Shown: piece by piece, positions 43,461-52,805 of the stretch
Numbering within the stretch: the stretch's first letter is position 1
How the letters are laid out: the number at the start of each line of letters is the position of its first letter
Source: Sphingopyxis witflariensis
GTDB taxonomy: Bacteria; Pseudomonadota; Alphaproteobacteria; Sphingomonadales; Sphingomonadaceae
Assembly: GCF_002205635.1 (NCBI RefSeq)
Contig: NZ_NISJ01000015.1
Location: 1 to 64,000 of the forward strand
Length of the DNA stretch: 64,000 nucleotides
Direction: 5' to 3'
Notes under the pieces: model-generated
What the model was told of the DNA's origin: nothing
Seen by the model: only the letters and a program-made list of their open reading frames with translations
Databases searched by the model: none
Translations under genes and position numbers: made by a program

Positions 43461-44159
43461 TCACTTATAAACGCACGCATCCAGCCCGTCGCGTTTCACC
43501 ACCCCGATGCGTGCGCGGATCGTGTTGCCATAGCGGCGGGTAAAGCCCGACGGAGTGACCGCCTCGCGCTTCTTGGGCAGCGGCAGGATCGCGGCGATGC
43601 GCGCGGCTTCGGCCGGGGTCAGCTTGTCCGCGCCATGGTTGAAATAGCGCTGCGCTCCCGCCTCGACGCCATAGGTGCCGATGCCGGTCTCCGCGACGTT
43701 CAGATAGACTTCCATGATCCGCCGCTTGCCCCAGATTGTCTCGATCAGGAAAGTGAACCAGACCTCGGGAACCTTGCGGACATAGCGGGTCCAGCCGGTG
43801 CCCTGCCACAGAAAGGCGTTTTTCGCAGTCTGCTGGCTGATCGTCGATCCGCCGCGCATGCGCTTGCCCTTGGCGTTGCGCTCGATCGCCTGTTCGATCG
43901 CGTCGCGGTCGAACCCGTCGTGGCTGCAAAATTTTCCGTCTTCGGCGGCGATCACCGCGCGCACCATGTTGCGGTCGATGTCGGACAGGCTCGTCCAATC
44001 CTTGGTCATCCCGCTGCTGTCCGCCAGCATGGTGAAGGTCGCGGGCGGCGGCACGACGGCATAGAGCAGCACCCAAAGCAGCGAGATCAGGACAAAGCCG
44101 ATGATGGCTTTGGCGGTGAATTTTAGAAATCCCAATATCATTGGTGTCGTGCGCGCCAT
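43461..44159 (-). CDS. mtgA: Monofunctional peptidoglycan glycosyltransferase
   Basis: A 232-residue membrane-anchored enzyme that polymerises lipid II into glycan strands. One N-terminal span (FTAKAIIGFVLISLLWVLLYAV) is followed by a GT51 domain. It contains AAEDGKFCSHDGFD with the catalytic Glu, GGSTISQQTAKNAFLW, and KRRIMEVYLNVAETG. Length matches MtgA and there is no transpeptidase domain. It ends 67 bases after a REP-like palindrome. Confidence 0.93.
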   Translation of the reverse strand: MARTTPMILGFLKFTAKAIIGFVLISLLWVLLYAVVPPPATFTMLADSSGMTKDWTSLSDIDRNMVRAVIAAEDGKFCSHDGFDRDAIEQAIERNAKGKRMRGGSTISQQTAKNAFLWQGTGWTRYVRKVPEVWFTFLIETIWGKRRIMEVYLNVAETGIGTYGVEAGAQRYFNHGADKLTPAEAARIAAILPLPKKREAVTPSGFTRRYGNTIRARIGVVKRDGLDACVYK

Positions 44160-44237
44160 GCTTTGCTGTTGCTGTCGATTTGGCCTAGTCCAAGGATCGG
44201 CAAAGGAAAAGTGCGGATCGCAAAGGCGGGGGATGTG

Positions 44238-45035
44238 ATGATGTGGCGGACGTTCGGGATGGTGGCAGCCCTGGTCTCTGTCGTCCCTGCGGGCGCGCAG
44301 GAACGGCGCGATCTTTGCCCGGATCGTCCGGGGCTCGGCACACCCGCCTGCACGGTCGATGATGGCGATATCGTCCTTGAAATCGGGATCGGCGATTGGA
44401 CGCGCGATCGCGACGGGTCGTTACAGACCGACATCATGGTCGCGGGCGATGCCTTGCTGCGCGTCGGGCTGACGCCGTCGCTGGAGGCGCAGATTGGCTG
44501 GACCGCCCTGGGCCGGGTTCGCGAGCGTGACCGGGCGTCGGGAACGGTCGCGACGCGGACCGACATCGGCGATGTGACGATCGCGCTGCGCCAGAACCTC
44601 CGCAACCCGGACGGTTCGGGCTTTTCGGTCGCCGCGATGCCCTATGTCACGCTGCCGGTGGGCGGACAGTCGATCGGCGCGGGCGATTGGGGAGCAGGGC
44701 TTTTGCTACCCGCGAGTGTCGAACTGGGCGGCGCGTCGCTAGGTCTGACGCCGCAGCTTGCCGCCGCGACCGACGGCGACGGCAAGGGACGACACCTTGC
44801 CTATGGCGCGACCGCTGGAGTGGGGTTTGGCGTATCGGACAATCTGTCGATGGCGATCGAGTTTGCGGCGGTTCGCGATCGTGATCCCGCAGGTCATGCC
44901 ACCGAGCTGCTCGGCGGCATTTCGGCGGGTTGGCAGCCTGACGACGACAGCCAATGGGATATTGGGGCCAACATCGGGCTCAACGACAACAGCCCGGACA
45001 TGCAGCTCTATCTCGGCTTTGTGCAGCGGTTCTAG
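44238..45035 (+). CDS. Secreted/outer-membrane barrel-like protein (hypothetical)
   Basis: A 265-residue protein with signal peptide (TFGMVAALVSVVPAGAQ). The rest alternates polar and hydrophobic residues as in an outer-membrane barrel, with repeated segments such as VLEIGIGDWTRDRDGSLQTD, ALLRVGLTPSLEAQIGWTAL and a C-terminal aromatic YLGFVQRF. It resembles the 'transporter' proteins of the phenol-degradation MetA-like group. ATGATG at 44238 gives two possible starts. Function unknown. Confidence 0.65.
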   Translation: MMWRTFGMVAALVSVVPAGAQERRDLCPDRPGLGTPACTVDDGDIVLEIGIGDWTRDRDGSLQTDIMVAGDALLRVGLTPSLEAQIGWTALGRVRERDRASGTVATRTDIGDVTIALRQNLRNPDGSGFSVAAMPYVTLPVGGQSIGAGDWGAGLLLPASVELGGASLGLTPQLAAATDGDGKGRHLAYGATAGVGFGVSDNLSMAIEFAAVRDRDPAGHATELLGGISAGWQPDDDSQWDIGANIGLNDNSPDMQLYLGFVQRF

Positions 45036-45065
45036 GGCGGCTGCCCGAGAACGGCTGGTTTGGCC

Positions 45066-45680
45066 TCAGCTCTTCGGCGGCTCGTCGTCTTTCTTGTCTT
45101 TCGCCGCGTCGATCGCGTCATTGGCCTTGGCAGTGGCGGCCTTGGCCGCATCACTGGCTTCGGCGGCGAGTGCGCGCATTTTCGCCTCGGCCTCGACTTC
45201 CTTGCCGCTCATCACCAGCCACGCCATCACGATAGAAGCGATCAGCGACAGGAGCGCGAGCCAATAGCCGAAGTGCCAATTGACCTGGATCATCGCCAGC
45301 GCAGCCTGATCCATGCTGTTTCCCGCCCCGTTTTCGGCCGCCTCAGCAAGAATCGCATCCTTGGTGTAGCGCCAGGTGCCCGCAAGGATCAGGACGAATG
45401 CGGCTGCCGACGTGCCGAGCACCAGTCTGGCCGCCTCGCGCCCGCGGGTGAAGAGCAGGAACAGCCCGCCCGCGATCGCGAGCAGGGCCAGGATCAGCCA
45501 GACATTCATGGCGGCGTTGTCGCCGATCTGCGCCGCGCGGCCCAGCGCATTAACGCGGCCAAAGGCAAGGCCGAAGCCGCTCGCTTCGGCAAGCGGTTGG
45601 TTCGAGCAGCTGACGGTCATCCATGGCAGCAGGAAGGCCAGCAGCGCGATACCCTTGGGAATACGGATCCATTTCCACAT
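45066..45680 (-). CDS. Multi-span membrane protein (hypothetical)
   Basis: A 204-residue protein from ATG 45680 with four hydrophobic segments: IALLAFLLPWMTVSC, AAMNVWLILALLAIAGGLFL, LVLGTSAAAFVLILAGTW and WLALLSLIASIVMAWLVM. A charged Ala/Lys-rich C-terminal helix (EAKMRALAAEASDAAKAATA) extends into the cytoplasm or periplasm and may form a coiled coil. No family is recognised. Confidence 0.6.
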   Translation of the reverse strand: MWKWIRIPKGIALLAFLLPWMTVSCSNQPLAEASGFGLAFGRVNALGRAAQIGDNAAMNVWLILALLAIAGGLFLLFTRGREAARLVLGTSAAAFVLILAGTWRYTKDAILAEAAENGAGNSMDQAALAMIQVNWHFGYWLALLSLIASIVMAWLVMSGKEVEAEAKMRALAAEASDAAKAATAKANDAIDAAKDKKDDEPPKS

Positions 45681-45760
45681 GATATGTCTCCCCTTCAATC
45701 CGTCCAGTGGGGGGAGGCTAGGCCTTTGCGCCCGCGAGTCAAACGCGCGGCGCTTTGGGA

Positions 45761-46147
45761 TCAATCGACCACTATCTTTCCCTTCATGCCCAGGCTGCTG
45801 TGCATGAAGTGCGAGCAATGGACTTTATAGGTCCCGGCCCCGGGTGTCAGTATGACGTCTATGCTCTCGCCCTTGCCCAGCGAGACGCGGCCTTCGGCGC
45901 CCCTCACCTTCGCGCGGTTCGCGGCGTCCATCGTCGCGGCGGCGAAGAATTCCGGCGCGGTGAAATCATGACCGCCCGACCCTTTGTTGACGAAATGGAT
46001 CGCCATATTGCGCCCGGATTTCAGGTGCAGGTCGGCGGGGGTGTAGCTGAAATTGGCCAACACCACCGTCACCTTTTCTGCCTGTTCGGCAGCGAAAACG
46101 GGGACGGTGAGGGCCAGAGCGGCGGCGGCGAGCGACAGGAAACGCAT
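45761..46147 (-). CDS. Periplasmic cupredoxin-like copper protein
   Basis: A 128-residue protein with signal peptide (MRFLSLAAAALALTVPVFA). Type-1 copper ligands can be assigned as His60 (GGHDFTAP), Cys111, His116 (or His113) and Met121 in VHCSHFMHSSLGMKG. The family carries electrons or binds copper in the periplasm. ATG 46147 with AAGGAG eight bases upstream is preferred over an upstream GTG. Partner unknown. Confidence 0.82.
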   Translation of the reverse strand: MRFLSLAAAALALTVPVFAAEQAEKVTVVLANFSYTPADLHLKSGRNMAIHFVNKGSGGHDFTAPEFFAAATMDAANRAKVRGAEGRVSLGKGESIDVILTPGAGTYKVHCSHFMHSSLGMKGKIVVD

Positions 46148-46209
46148 GATATGCACTCCTTCTGCCGGACAATCCGGCTATGCCCGCCGCGCAGTTGAGC
46201 CCAGGGGGC

Positions 46210-47112
46210 TCAGGCGTTGATCAGCCGCCGGTCGCCGGCAAGCTTCAGCATCGCCTTTTGCAGTTTTTCAAATGCGCGCACCTCGATCTGGCGGACGCGT
46301 TCGCGGCTGACATCATAAACCTGGCTCAGATCCTCCAGCGTCTTGGGGTCGTCGGTCAGGCGGCGTTCGGTCAGGATGTGGCGTTCACGCTCGTTCAGCG
46401 TGTCGAGTGCTTCGTTGAGCAACCCATGGCGCACGTCGCGTTCCTGTGCCTCGGCGACACGCTCGTCCTGCAACGGGCCTTCGTCGCCCAGCAGATCCTG
46501 CCACTGGCTGTCACCATCCTCGCCCATCGGGACGTTCAGCGAGGTGTCGCCGCCCATCGCCATGCGACGGTTCATGCTGGTGACTTCGTCCTCGGTGACG
46601 CCCAGGTCGGTTGCGATCTTGGTCAGATGTTCGGGCGACAGGTCGCCGTCCTCGAAAGCCTCCAGGCTATTCTTCATCCGGCGCAGGTTGAAGAATAATT
46701 TCTTCTGCGCTGCGGTGGTGCCCATTTTGACAAGGCTCCACGACCGCAGGATGAATTCCTGGATCGACGCGCGAATCCACCACATCGCATAGGTGGCGAG
46801 GCGGAAGCCGCGTTCGGGGTCGAATTTCTTCACCCCCTGCATCAGGCCGATATTGCCTTCGGAGATGAGCTCGCTGACCGGCAGGCCATAGCCGCGGTAG
46901 CCCATGGCGATCTTCGCCACGAGCCGAAGGTGCGAGGTGACGAGCTGCGCCGCAGCTTCATTGTCGCCATGCTCCTGGAATCGCTTCGCGAGCATATATT
47001 CCTGCTCGGGGGTGAGCAGGGGGAATTTGCGGATTTCCGACAGGTAGCGGTTCAGGCTGGCTTCGCCGCCGAGCGCTGGAACCGTAGCCGGAACATTGCT
47101 TTTGTTAGCCAT
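46210..47112 (-). CDS. rpoH: RNA polymerase heat-shock sigma factor RpoH (sigma-32)
   Basis: A 300-residue sigma-70 family protein. Region 2 includes the RpoH-type opening LNRYLSEIRKFPLLTPEQEY and GNIGLMQGVKKFDPERGFRL, then the RpoH box region WSLVKMGTTAAQKKLFFNLR, and region 4 near TLEDLSQVYDVSRERVRQIE. It directs transcription of heat-shock genes. Length is standard. Confidence 0.95.
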   Translation of the reverse strand: MANKSNVPATVPALGGEASLNRYLSEIRKFPLLTPEQEYMLAKRFQEHGDNEAAAQLVTSHLRLVAKIAMGYRGYGLPVSELISEGNIGLMQGVKKFDPERGFRLATYAMWWIRASIQEFILRSWSLVKMGTTAAQKKLFFNLRRMKNSLEAFEDGDLSPEHLTKIATDLGVTEDEVTSMNRRMAMGGDTSLNVPMGEDGDSQWQDLLGDEGPLQDERVAEAQERDVRHGLLNEALDTLNERERHILTERRLTDDPKTLEDLSQVYDVSRERVRQIEVRAFEKLQKAMLKLAGDRRLINA

Positions 47113-47192
47113 TGGAAAGCGTCTTCCCTAAAATCATAAAACCATGTTGCCCCGGTTGCTTCCGGCGGTCGAGATAGATTTTCATTCGAAAC

Positions 47193-48149
47193 CTAAACGC
47201 GCAATATGTCGATCAGTTCCCGCATATCGGGGGGCAGTCCACTGTCGAGCGCGATGCTGTTACCAGTTACTGGATGAATAAAGCCCAAACGGGCCGCGTG
47301 CAATGCCTGCCGCACGAAATTCTGCGCTTTCAGCACGTCCGACAGCGGCTTTTTGGCGCGTCCATAGACCGGGTCGCCGACCAGCGGATGGCCGATGTGC
47401 GTCATGTGGACGCGCACCTGATGGGTGCGTCCGGTTTCGAGCTGACATTCGACCAGCGTTGCGCCCTTCAGCGGTTCGACAGTGCGATAATGGGTGATCG
47501 CATGCTTGCCGCGCCCTTCGGCGACGACGGCCATTTTCTTGCGGTTGGTGCTCGACCGGCCGAGCGCCGCGTCCACCGTGCCATTGGCGGGCATCGGGCG
47601 ACCCGTCACGATCGCCAGATAGCGGCGATCGATGCTGTGCGCGGCGAATTGTTTCGCCAGCCCTTCGTGCGCGCGGTCATGCTTGGCGGCGACGATCAGC
47701 CCGCTCGTATCCTTGTCGATCCGGTGGACGATCCCCGGCCGCGCGACGCCGCCGACGCCCGAAAGCTGGCCTGCGCAATGGTGAAGCAGCGCGTTGACGA
47801 GGGTGCCGTCGAAATTGCCCGCGGCGGGATGGACGACCATGCCCGCGGGCTTGTCGACGACGATCAGATGCTCGTCTTCATAGGCGATGACGAGATCGAG
47901 GTCCTGCGCGGCATTGTGCGTCGGAGTGGGCTTGGGCATCCGCAGTTCGAGCGTAGCCGGGGCAACGGCCTTGGCCGAAGGGTCGAGCAACAGGGTGCCG
48001 CGGGCATCGGCGACATGTCCGTTCTTGATCAGGCTCTTCACCCGCTCGCGCGACAGGTCGGGCAATGCTTCGGTGAGCGCCCGGTCCAGGCGTAGTCCGG
48101 CCGCGCTGTCGGCCAGCGCCACGGTCAATATGTTGTCGTCCCCCTGCAT
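47193..48149 (-). CDS. Pseudouridine synthase, RluD type
   Basis: A 318-residue enzyme with an N-terminal S4 RNA-binding domain (LRLDRALTEALPDLSRERVK) and a catalytic domain. HRIDKDTSGLIVAAK contains the catalytic Asp, and ECQLETGRTHQVRVHM is the family's other signature. It modifies uridines of 23S rRNA; specificity for positions 1911/1915/1917 is inferred from its similarity to RluD. Placed immediately upstream of rpoH on the same strand, an arrangement I recall from other alphaproteobacteria. Confidence 0.9.
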   Translation of the reverse strand: MQGDDNILTVALADSAAGLRLDRALTEALPDLSRERVKSLIKNGHVADARGTLLLDPSAKAVAPATLELRMPKPTPTHNAAQDLDLVIAYEDEHLIVVDKPAGMVVHPAAGNFDGTLVNALLHHCAGQLSGVGGVARPGIVHRIDKDTSGLIVAAKHDRAHEGLAKQFAAHSIDRRYLAIVTGRPMPANGTVDAALGRSSTNRKKMAVVAEGRGKHAITHYRTVEPLKGATLVECQLETGRTHQVRVHMTHIGHPLVGDPVYGRAKKPLSDVLKAQNFVRQALHAARLGFIHPVTGNSIALDSGLPPDMRELIDILRV

Positions 48150-48210
48150 TGATCTCGATGTGGTTTTCGGGCGCCGAAATTCAAGGGGACAAGCGCGTCG
48201 ACACCCCTTT

Positions 48211-48282
48211 CGTCACGCCCGGCTTGATCCGGCATCCATTCCACGGCGGCGACATGGCTCCCTGATCAAGTCCGGCGTGACG
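48211..48282. repeat. Diverged REP-like inverted repeat
   Basis: CGTCACGCCCGGCTTGATCC on the left and its imperfect complement GATCAAGTCCGGCGTGACG on the right, related to the copy at 43322-43394. The spacer holds several mismatches. Confidence 0.65.
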
Positions 48283-48397
48283 AAGGAAAAGGGCAGGGTG
48301 CCCCGGCGCATCGCGCTTGCCCTTCGGGGCATGCGTGGCCTAGGAGCGGGCTCATGCCGGGGACGTCCGGATACTGCGCTGGGGAGCCACTTTAATC

Positions 48398-49042
48398 ATG
48401 ACCGACGATCGCGTCGATTTCGCCTCCATGCTGGCTTCGCGCCTGTGTCACGATTTGTTGAGCCCGGTCGGCGCTTTCGCCAACGGCCTCGAACTGCTCG
48501 CCGACGAAAAAGACCCGGCGATGCGCGAGCGCTGCTTTGAGCTGCTCGAACAAAGTGCGCGGACGTCCGCGAACAAGTTGAAATTCTTTCGTCTTGCCTT
48601 CGGATCGGCCGGTGGCTTTGGCGAACTGGTCCCGGCCGACGAGGCCAGATCGGCGATTCAGGGGATCATCGGCGACCGCGCGATCGACCTCAACTGGATG
48701 ATCGGTTCGGACCCGCTGCCGAAGCCGGCGGTGAAGATCATCCTCAACCTGTCATTGCTTCTCGTCGATGCACTGGTGCGCGGTGGCCGGCTCGATATTG
48801 GCTGCGAAAAACAGGGTGATGCGATCGAAATTGCGCTGCATGTCGAGGCTGAGCGCATGTTCCTCGACGCCGATGTCGAACGCATCCTCGCCGAAGGCGA
48901 AGCCGCCAGCCCGATGACCTCGCGCACAGCGCCCGCAGCGCTGGTTCAGGCGGTCGCGGCGCAGAACAACGGCACGGTCATGCTGGCGCGCGAAACGCCC
49001 ACCACCTTGCTCGTCGGCGCGGTTCTGCGCGGTCGGGGGTAA
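48398..49042 (+). CDS. chpT: Histidine phosphotransferase ChpT
   Basis: A 214-residue phosphotransferase. The phospho-accepting His18 is in SRLCHDLLSPVGA, as in Caulobacter ChpT, which passes phosphate from CckA to CtrA and CpdR. The C-terminal half resembles a degenerate HATPase (VKIILNLSLLLVDALVRGGR) that lacks ATP-binding motifs. It sits before the chemotaxis operon. Confidence 0.9.
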   Translation: MTDDRVDFASMLASRLCHDLLSPVGAFANGLELLADEKDPAMRERCFELLEQSARTSANKLKFFRLAFGSAGGFGELVPADEARSAIQGIIGDRAIDLNWMIGSDPLPKPAVKIILNLSLLLVDALVRGGRLDIGCEKQGDAIEIALHVEAERMFLDADVERILAEGEAASPMTSRTAPAALVQAVAAQNNGTVMLARETPTTLLVGAVLRGRG

Positions 49043-49110
49043 GCGCAGGCCGTCCTTTCGGCGGAACCTATCCCCCGGCCAGGGGTATCCTATTCTCGCG
49101 CTGAAGATGC

Positions 49111-49287
49111 ATGTCGCGAGGAGTGAATATTATCTCGACCAGGCTCTGGATTGCTTATGTGATGATCGCCCTCATGGTGGCGGCTGCGGTCGCGGCTGTC
49201 GTCTATCTGCGCCACAACACCCACCACCGCAAAATCGAACGCCGCCGCGCGCGTGAAAAGCGCCATTTGGAAGATAGCACCGAGTAG
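49111..49287 (+). CDS. Small single-span membrane protein (hypothetical)
   Basis: 58 residues from ATG 49111 (MSRGVNIISTRLWIAYVMIA). A hydrophobic segment LWIAYVMIALMVAAAVAAVV is followed by a strongly basic, then acidic tail (YLRHNTHHRKIERRRAREKR, HLEDSTE). GAAGA precedes the start. The positive tail suggests the C-terminus faces the cytoplasm. It lies between chpT and cheA; function unknown. Confidence 0.6.
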   Translation: MSRGVNIISTRLWIAYVMIALMVAAAVAAVVYLRHNTHHRKIERRRAREKRHLEDSTE

Positions 49288-49517
49288 CGGAATGAAGGGG
49301 TCGGCGCGAAACATGGTGGCCCCGCCAAGCGAGACGCAAGGGTGAGAGGCCATGCGTGGGCTCCAGACGGTGGGGCTGGTTGCGCTGCGATGAGGAGTTT
49401 CGCCTCCTTTCGGCTTGGCTAGTCGCCATGCCATGGTCTCGCCCGTATCGGTAAAGTCTCCCTTAACCATTATACGCCATGGTTGCGCTTCGAATTTTGG
49501 GGCGCACCGACACCGTG
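49288..49517. other. Intergenic region upstream of cheA, no gene seen
   Basis: About 230 bases with short frames only. It likely carries the promoter of the chemotaxis operon; no boxes could be assigned. Confidence 0.4.
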
Positions 49518-51911
49518 ATGGACGATCTGCTGAACGATTTCCTGGCCGAAACGGCGGAAATTCTCGCCGAAGCCGGCGGGGCGCTGGTGGCGTGGGAAGC
49601 GGAGCCGGCTGACCGTGAGCGGCTCGACGCCATTTTCCGGCTGGTTCACACAATCAAGGGTAGTTCGGGTTTTCTCGCGCTGCCGCGCGTCACCGCGCTG
49701 TCGCACGCGGCGGAGGATGCGCTCGACCAGGTCCGGCGAGGCAAGCGTCCAGCCGATGGCGCGCTGGTCACAGGGGTGCTTGGCATCGTCGATCGCCTGT
49801 CCGAACTGTGCGGCAGGCTGGCCGCTGCCGGGGTGGAGCCCGCAGGCGACGACAGTCTCGTGATCGGCGCGCTCGCTAGGGCGGAGGCCAATGCTGCGAC
49901 CGAACCCGCAGCCATCGAAATCCAGCTGCGCCGCGAAGATGATCTCAGCGCCGAATTGCAGGGTTGGCGTTCGATCCGCGTGCCGCTGCCGCTGCTCGAC
50001 AGCGTGATGACTGGCGTCACCGACATCGTGCTCGCGCGCAACGAATTTGCGCGCATGTTACGGGAATCGGGCGCCGATGCTTCGGTCATCGCTTCGTTCG
50101 AACGCCTGTCCGATTCGATCGCCGGAATGCGCCAGTCGGTCAGTCAGATGCGGATGCAGCGCATCGACAAATTGTTCGCGCCCCTGCCGCGTATCGTCCG
50201 CGATCTCGCGCGCGACCTTGGCAAGAAGGTCAAATTCGCGACCAGCGGTGGAGAGGTCGAACTCGATCGCGAGATGATGGAAAATATCCGCGATCCGCTG
50301 ATCCATATCGTCCGCAACGCGATCGACCATGGCATTGAGGCGATCGACGGGCGTGTCGCGGCGGGCAAGGATATCACCGCGACGATTTTCGTTTCGGCGC
50401 GCCAGTCGGGCAACCAGATTGAAGTTGCGATCCGCGACGACGGCCGCGGCCTGTCGCCCGACGCGCTGGTCGCAAAGGCGATTGCGGCGCGCGTCGTCAC
50501 CGCGACCGAAGCGCGTGCGCTGAGCGCGCGCGAAAAGCTGGAACTGATCTTCCGCCCGGGTTTTTCGACGGCAGCGGAAATCACGGCAATTTCGGGGCGC
50601 GGCGTCGGCATGGATATCGTCAAATCCAATGTCGAAAAGATCGGCGGTGTCGTCGAGCTGCGCAATGAAGTGGGCAAGGGGCTTTCGATCCTGCTGCGCG
50701 TGCCGATGACGCTGACGATCATATCGGGATTGATGGTACGCGCGGCGGGGCATGAATTTGCCATCCCGCGCGGATCGGTGCGCGAAATATTGCTCGAAAG
50801 CAGCGATACGGTGCGGATCGACCGCATCGGCGGCGGCGAAATGGCGACGGTACGCGGCGAGCCCTTTCCGCTGCTGCGGCTCGAGACCGTGCTGGGACGC
50901 GCGCGCGATCACCGCGATGACATCGACGATCGCGCGCTGGTTATCGTCCGGCCGGGGCAGGGGCAAAGCTATGCGCTCAGCGTCGCGGCGATCCATGACC
51001 AGGAGGAACTGGTGATCAAGCCGGCGGCACCGATGATCATGGCGACCGGCCTCTATGCCGGCACGACCTTGCCCGACAATGGCCGCCCCGTGCTGTTGCT
51101 CGATGTGCAGGGCATGCTGGCCGTGGCGGGCGTCGACGCGAGCGAAGCGGGCCGCAATCAGGATCATGGCGCCGAAGCCGAGGCCGAGGCGGCCGCGGCG
51201 CGCAACGCGGTGCAGCTCCTGCTTTTCCGCGATGTCGGCGACCGGATTCGCGGTGTCCGCCTGTCGGTGATCGAGCGCGTCGAGGAAGTGTCGGCGTCGG
51301 CGCTGTTCGAAAGCGCTGGCCGTGTCCAGGTGCAGATCGGTGACGATATTTTCCCCGTTCACGCCGGAAAATTGCCCGAGGACAAAGGCAACGTGAAGCT
51401 GCTGCGCCTCTACGATGGCCGCGCTGTGCTCTGCTATCCGATCGCGGCGGTGATCGACATCGTCCGCCTGCCCGACGGGGTGCAGCCCGCTGCTTCACCC
51501 GGGCTGATCGCGGGCGTCGTGCTCGTCGGCGGCGATCCGGTCGAACTGATCGACCCCTATTGGCTGATGGAGCAATATGCCGTCGGTGCCGTGGCGCCCG
51601 CGATCCACCAGCCGCTGTGCCATCTGGCCGACGATCATGATGGCTGGGGGGCCAATTTCCTTGCGCCGATCCTGCGTCACGCGGGCTATCGGGTCGCCAG
51701 CAGCGATGCGGGCGACGACGAAACGCCTGATGTTCTGCTTTGCCTGTCGGGCGAAGAGGGGCGGTATGACCATGCGGCCAGCGACGTGCCGGTGATCCGG
51801 CTGCGCGCCGCCGCCGCCGCCTCAGGCCCCGACGATCCGACCGTCTATCGCTACGACCGCCAGGCGCTGCTCGATGCGCTGCACCGCCAGATCATGGGAG
51901 GCCGCGCATGA
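49518..51911 (+). CDS. cheA: Chemotaxis histidine kinase CheA
   Basis: A 797-residue kinase. The HPt domain carries phospho-His44 (LVHTIKGSSG), followed by a dimerisation region and the HATPase domain with HIVRNAIDHGIEAID (N box), DDGRGL (G1) and GRGVGMDIVKSN (G2). Two CheW-like domains follow (about residues 400-540 and 570-690). The last 100 residues look like a receiver domain that has lost its phospho-acceptor (PDVLLCLSGEE in place of the usual LxDxxMP). There is no clear P2 domain. The stop overlaps the cheW start (ATGA). Confidence 0.92.
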   Translation: MDDLLNDFLAETAEILAEAGGALVAWEAEPADRERLDAIFRLVHTIKGSSGFLALPRVTALSHAAEDALDQVRRGKRPADGALVTGVLGIVDRLSELCGRLAAAGVEPAGDDSLVIGALARAEANAATEPAAIEIQLRREDDLSAELQGWRSIRVPLPLLDSVMTGVTDIVLARNEFARMLRESGADASVIASFERLSDSIAGMRQSVSQMRMQRIDKLFAPLPRIVRDLARDLGKKVKFATSGGEVELDREMMENIRDPLIHIVRNAIDHGIEAIDGRVAAGKDITATIFVSARQSGNQIEVAIRDDGRGLSPDALVAKAIAARVVTATEARALSAREKLELIFRPGFSTAAEITAISGRGVGMDIVKSNVEKIGGVVELRNEVGKGLSILLRVPMTLTIISGLMVRAAGHEFAIPRGSVREILLESSDTVRIDRIGGGEMATVRGEPFPLLRLETVLGRARDHRDDIDDRALVIVRPGQGQSYALSVAAIHDQEELVIKPAAPMIMATGLYAGTTLPDNGRPVLLLDVQGMLAVAGVDASEAGRNQDHGAEAEAEAAAARNAVQLLLFRDVGDRIRGVRLSVIERVEEVSASALFESAGRVQVQIGDDIFPVHAGKLPEDKGNVKLLRLYDGRAVLCYPIAAVIDIVRLPDGVQPAASPGLIAGVVLVGGDPVELIDPYWLMEQYAVGAVAPAIHQPLCHLADDHDGWGANFLAPILRHAGYRVASSDAGDDETPDVLLCLSGEEGRYDHAASDVPVIRLRAAAAASGPDDPTVYRYDRQALLDALHRQIMGGRA

Positions 51912-52345
51912 TGGAAAAGCTTTACCTGATCGCGCGCATCGCCGACACGCGCGTTGCGCTGCGCAGCCGCGCGATCCATTCGGTGGTGACCGTCGGCACA
52001 CCGGTCGAGGTGCCCGCCGCGCCGCCACATGTCGCCGGGCTGTTCGCGTTGCGCAGCCGCGTCTTCACGCTGATCGACCCGCATGTCGTCGTCGGCCTGC
52101 CGTCGGTGGTCGTTGCAGCGGGGCAGCGGGTGATCGTCGTCGATGTTGCCGATCATGGCTATGCGCTGCTCGCCGACGAGATTGAGGACGTCTGTTTCAT
52201 CGAAGCGGCCGAGACGCGCATCACAGGCAAGCTGCTGCCGGGCTGGGCGCGCGTCGCCGAAGCGATGATCGAGCATGACGGCGCGACGCTGCTCGTGGTG
52301 GATCCCTCTCATTTCATCACCTTACCCGTCGCAAAAGCCGCATGA
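51908..52345 (+). CDS. cheW: Chemotaxis coupling protein CheW
   Basis: A 145-residue scaffold that links receptors to CheA. It is made of a single CheW domain: LYLIARIADTRVALRSRAIH, VVTVGTPVEVPAAPPHVAGL, then FALRSRVFTLIDPHVVVGL. Length matches the family. It starts within the CheA stop. Confidence 0.9.
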   Translation: MMEKLYLIARIADTRVALRSRAIHSVVTVGTPVEVPAAPPHVAGLFALRSRVFTLIDPHVVVGLPSVVVAAGQRVIVVDVADHGYALLADEIEDVCFIEAAETRITGKLLPGWARVAEAMIEHDGATLLVVDPSHFITLPVAKAA

Positions 52346-52420
52346 ACATCCATGTCATTAACGGGCTGGACACTCCTTCACCGTAGATTGCAAAAAAACC
52401 CGGGGGGTCGGAGTAAAAGA

Positions 52421-52795
52421 ATGTCGAAATCCTGTCTGGTCGTCGATGATAGCAAAGTGATTCGCAAAGTCGCGCGCCATATCCTTGAAAGCATGTCCTT
52501 TGCGGTCGATGAGGCCGCCGACGGGCTGGAGGCGCTGACCTTTTGTCGCACCAATCGTCCCGATGTCATCCTTCTCGACTGGAATATGCCGGTGATGAGC
52601 GGAATGGAGTTTCTGGGCGCCTTCAATGACCTGGACTATGGGCATGAAGAACGCCCACGCGTCGTCTTCTGTACGACCGAAAATAGCATCGACCATATCC
52701 GGACCGCGATCGAAGCGGGTGCTGACGAATATGTGATGAAGCCGTTCGATCGCGAAACGCTCGAAGGGAAATTGCAGCTCGTCGGGGTCGCTTGA
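52421..52795 (+). CDS. Single-domain response regulator CheY-like
   Basis: A 124-residue receiver. VVDDSKVIRKVARHILES supplies the acidic pocket, VILLDWNMPVMSGMEFL has the phospho-acceptor Asp, FCTTENSIDHI carries the Thr, and YVMKPFD the conserved Lys. It would carry the chemotaxis signal from CheA or accept phosphate as a sink. It is separated by 75 bases from cheW and 10 from cheB. Confidence 0.92.
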   Translation: MSKSCLVVDDSKVIRKVARHILESMSFAVDEAADGLEALTFCRTNRPDVILLDWNMPVMSGMEFLGAFNDLDYGHEERPRVVFCTTENSIDHIRTAIEAGADEYVMKPFDRETLEGKLQLVGVA

Positions 52796-52805
52796 GGCTG
52801 TCGCC

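Noticed and set aside
46210..47112. Primary sigma factor RpoD
   Set aside because: The 300-residue length and RpoH-type N-terminus and RpoH box region point to sigma-32; the long region 1.1 and non-conserved insert of RpoD are absent.
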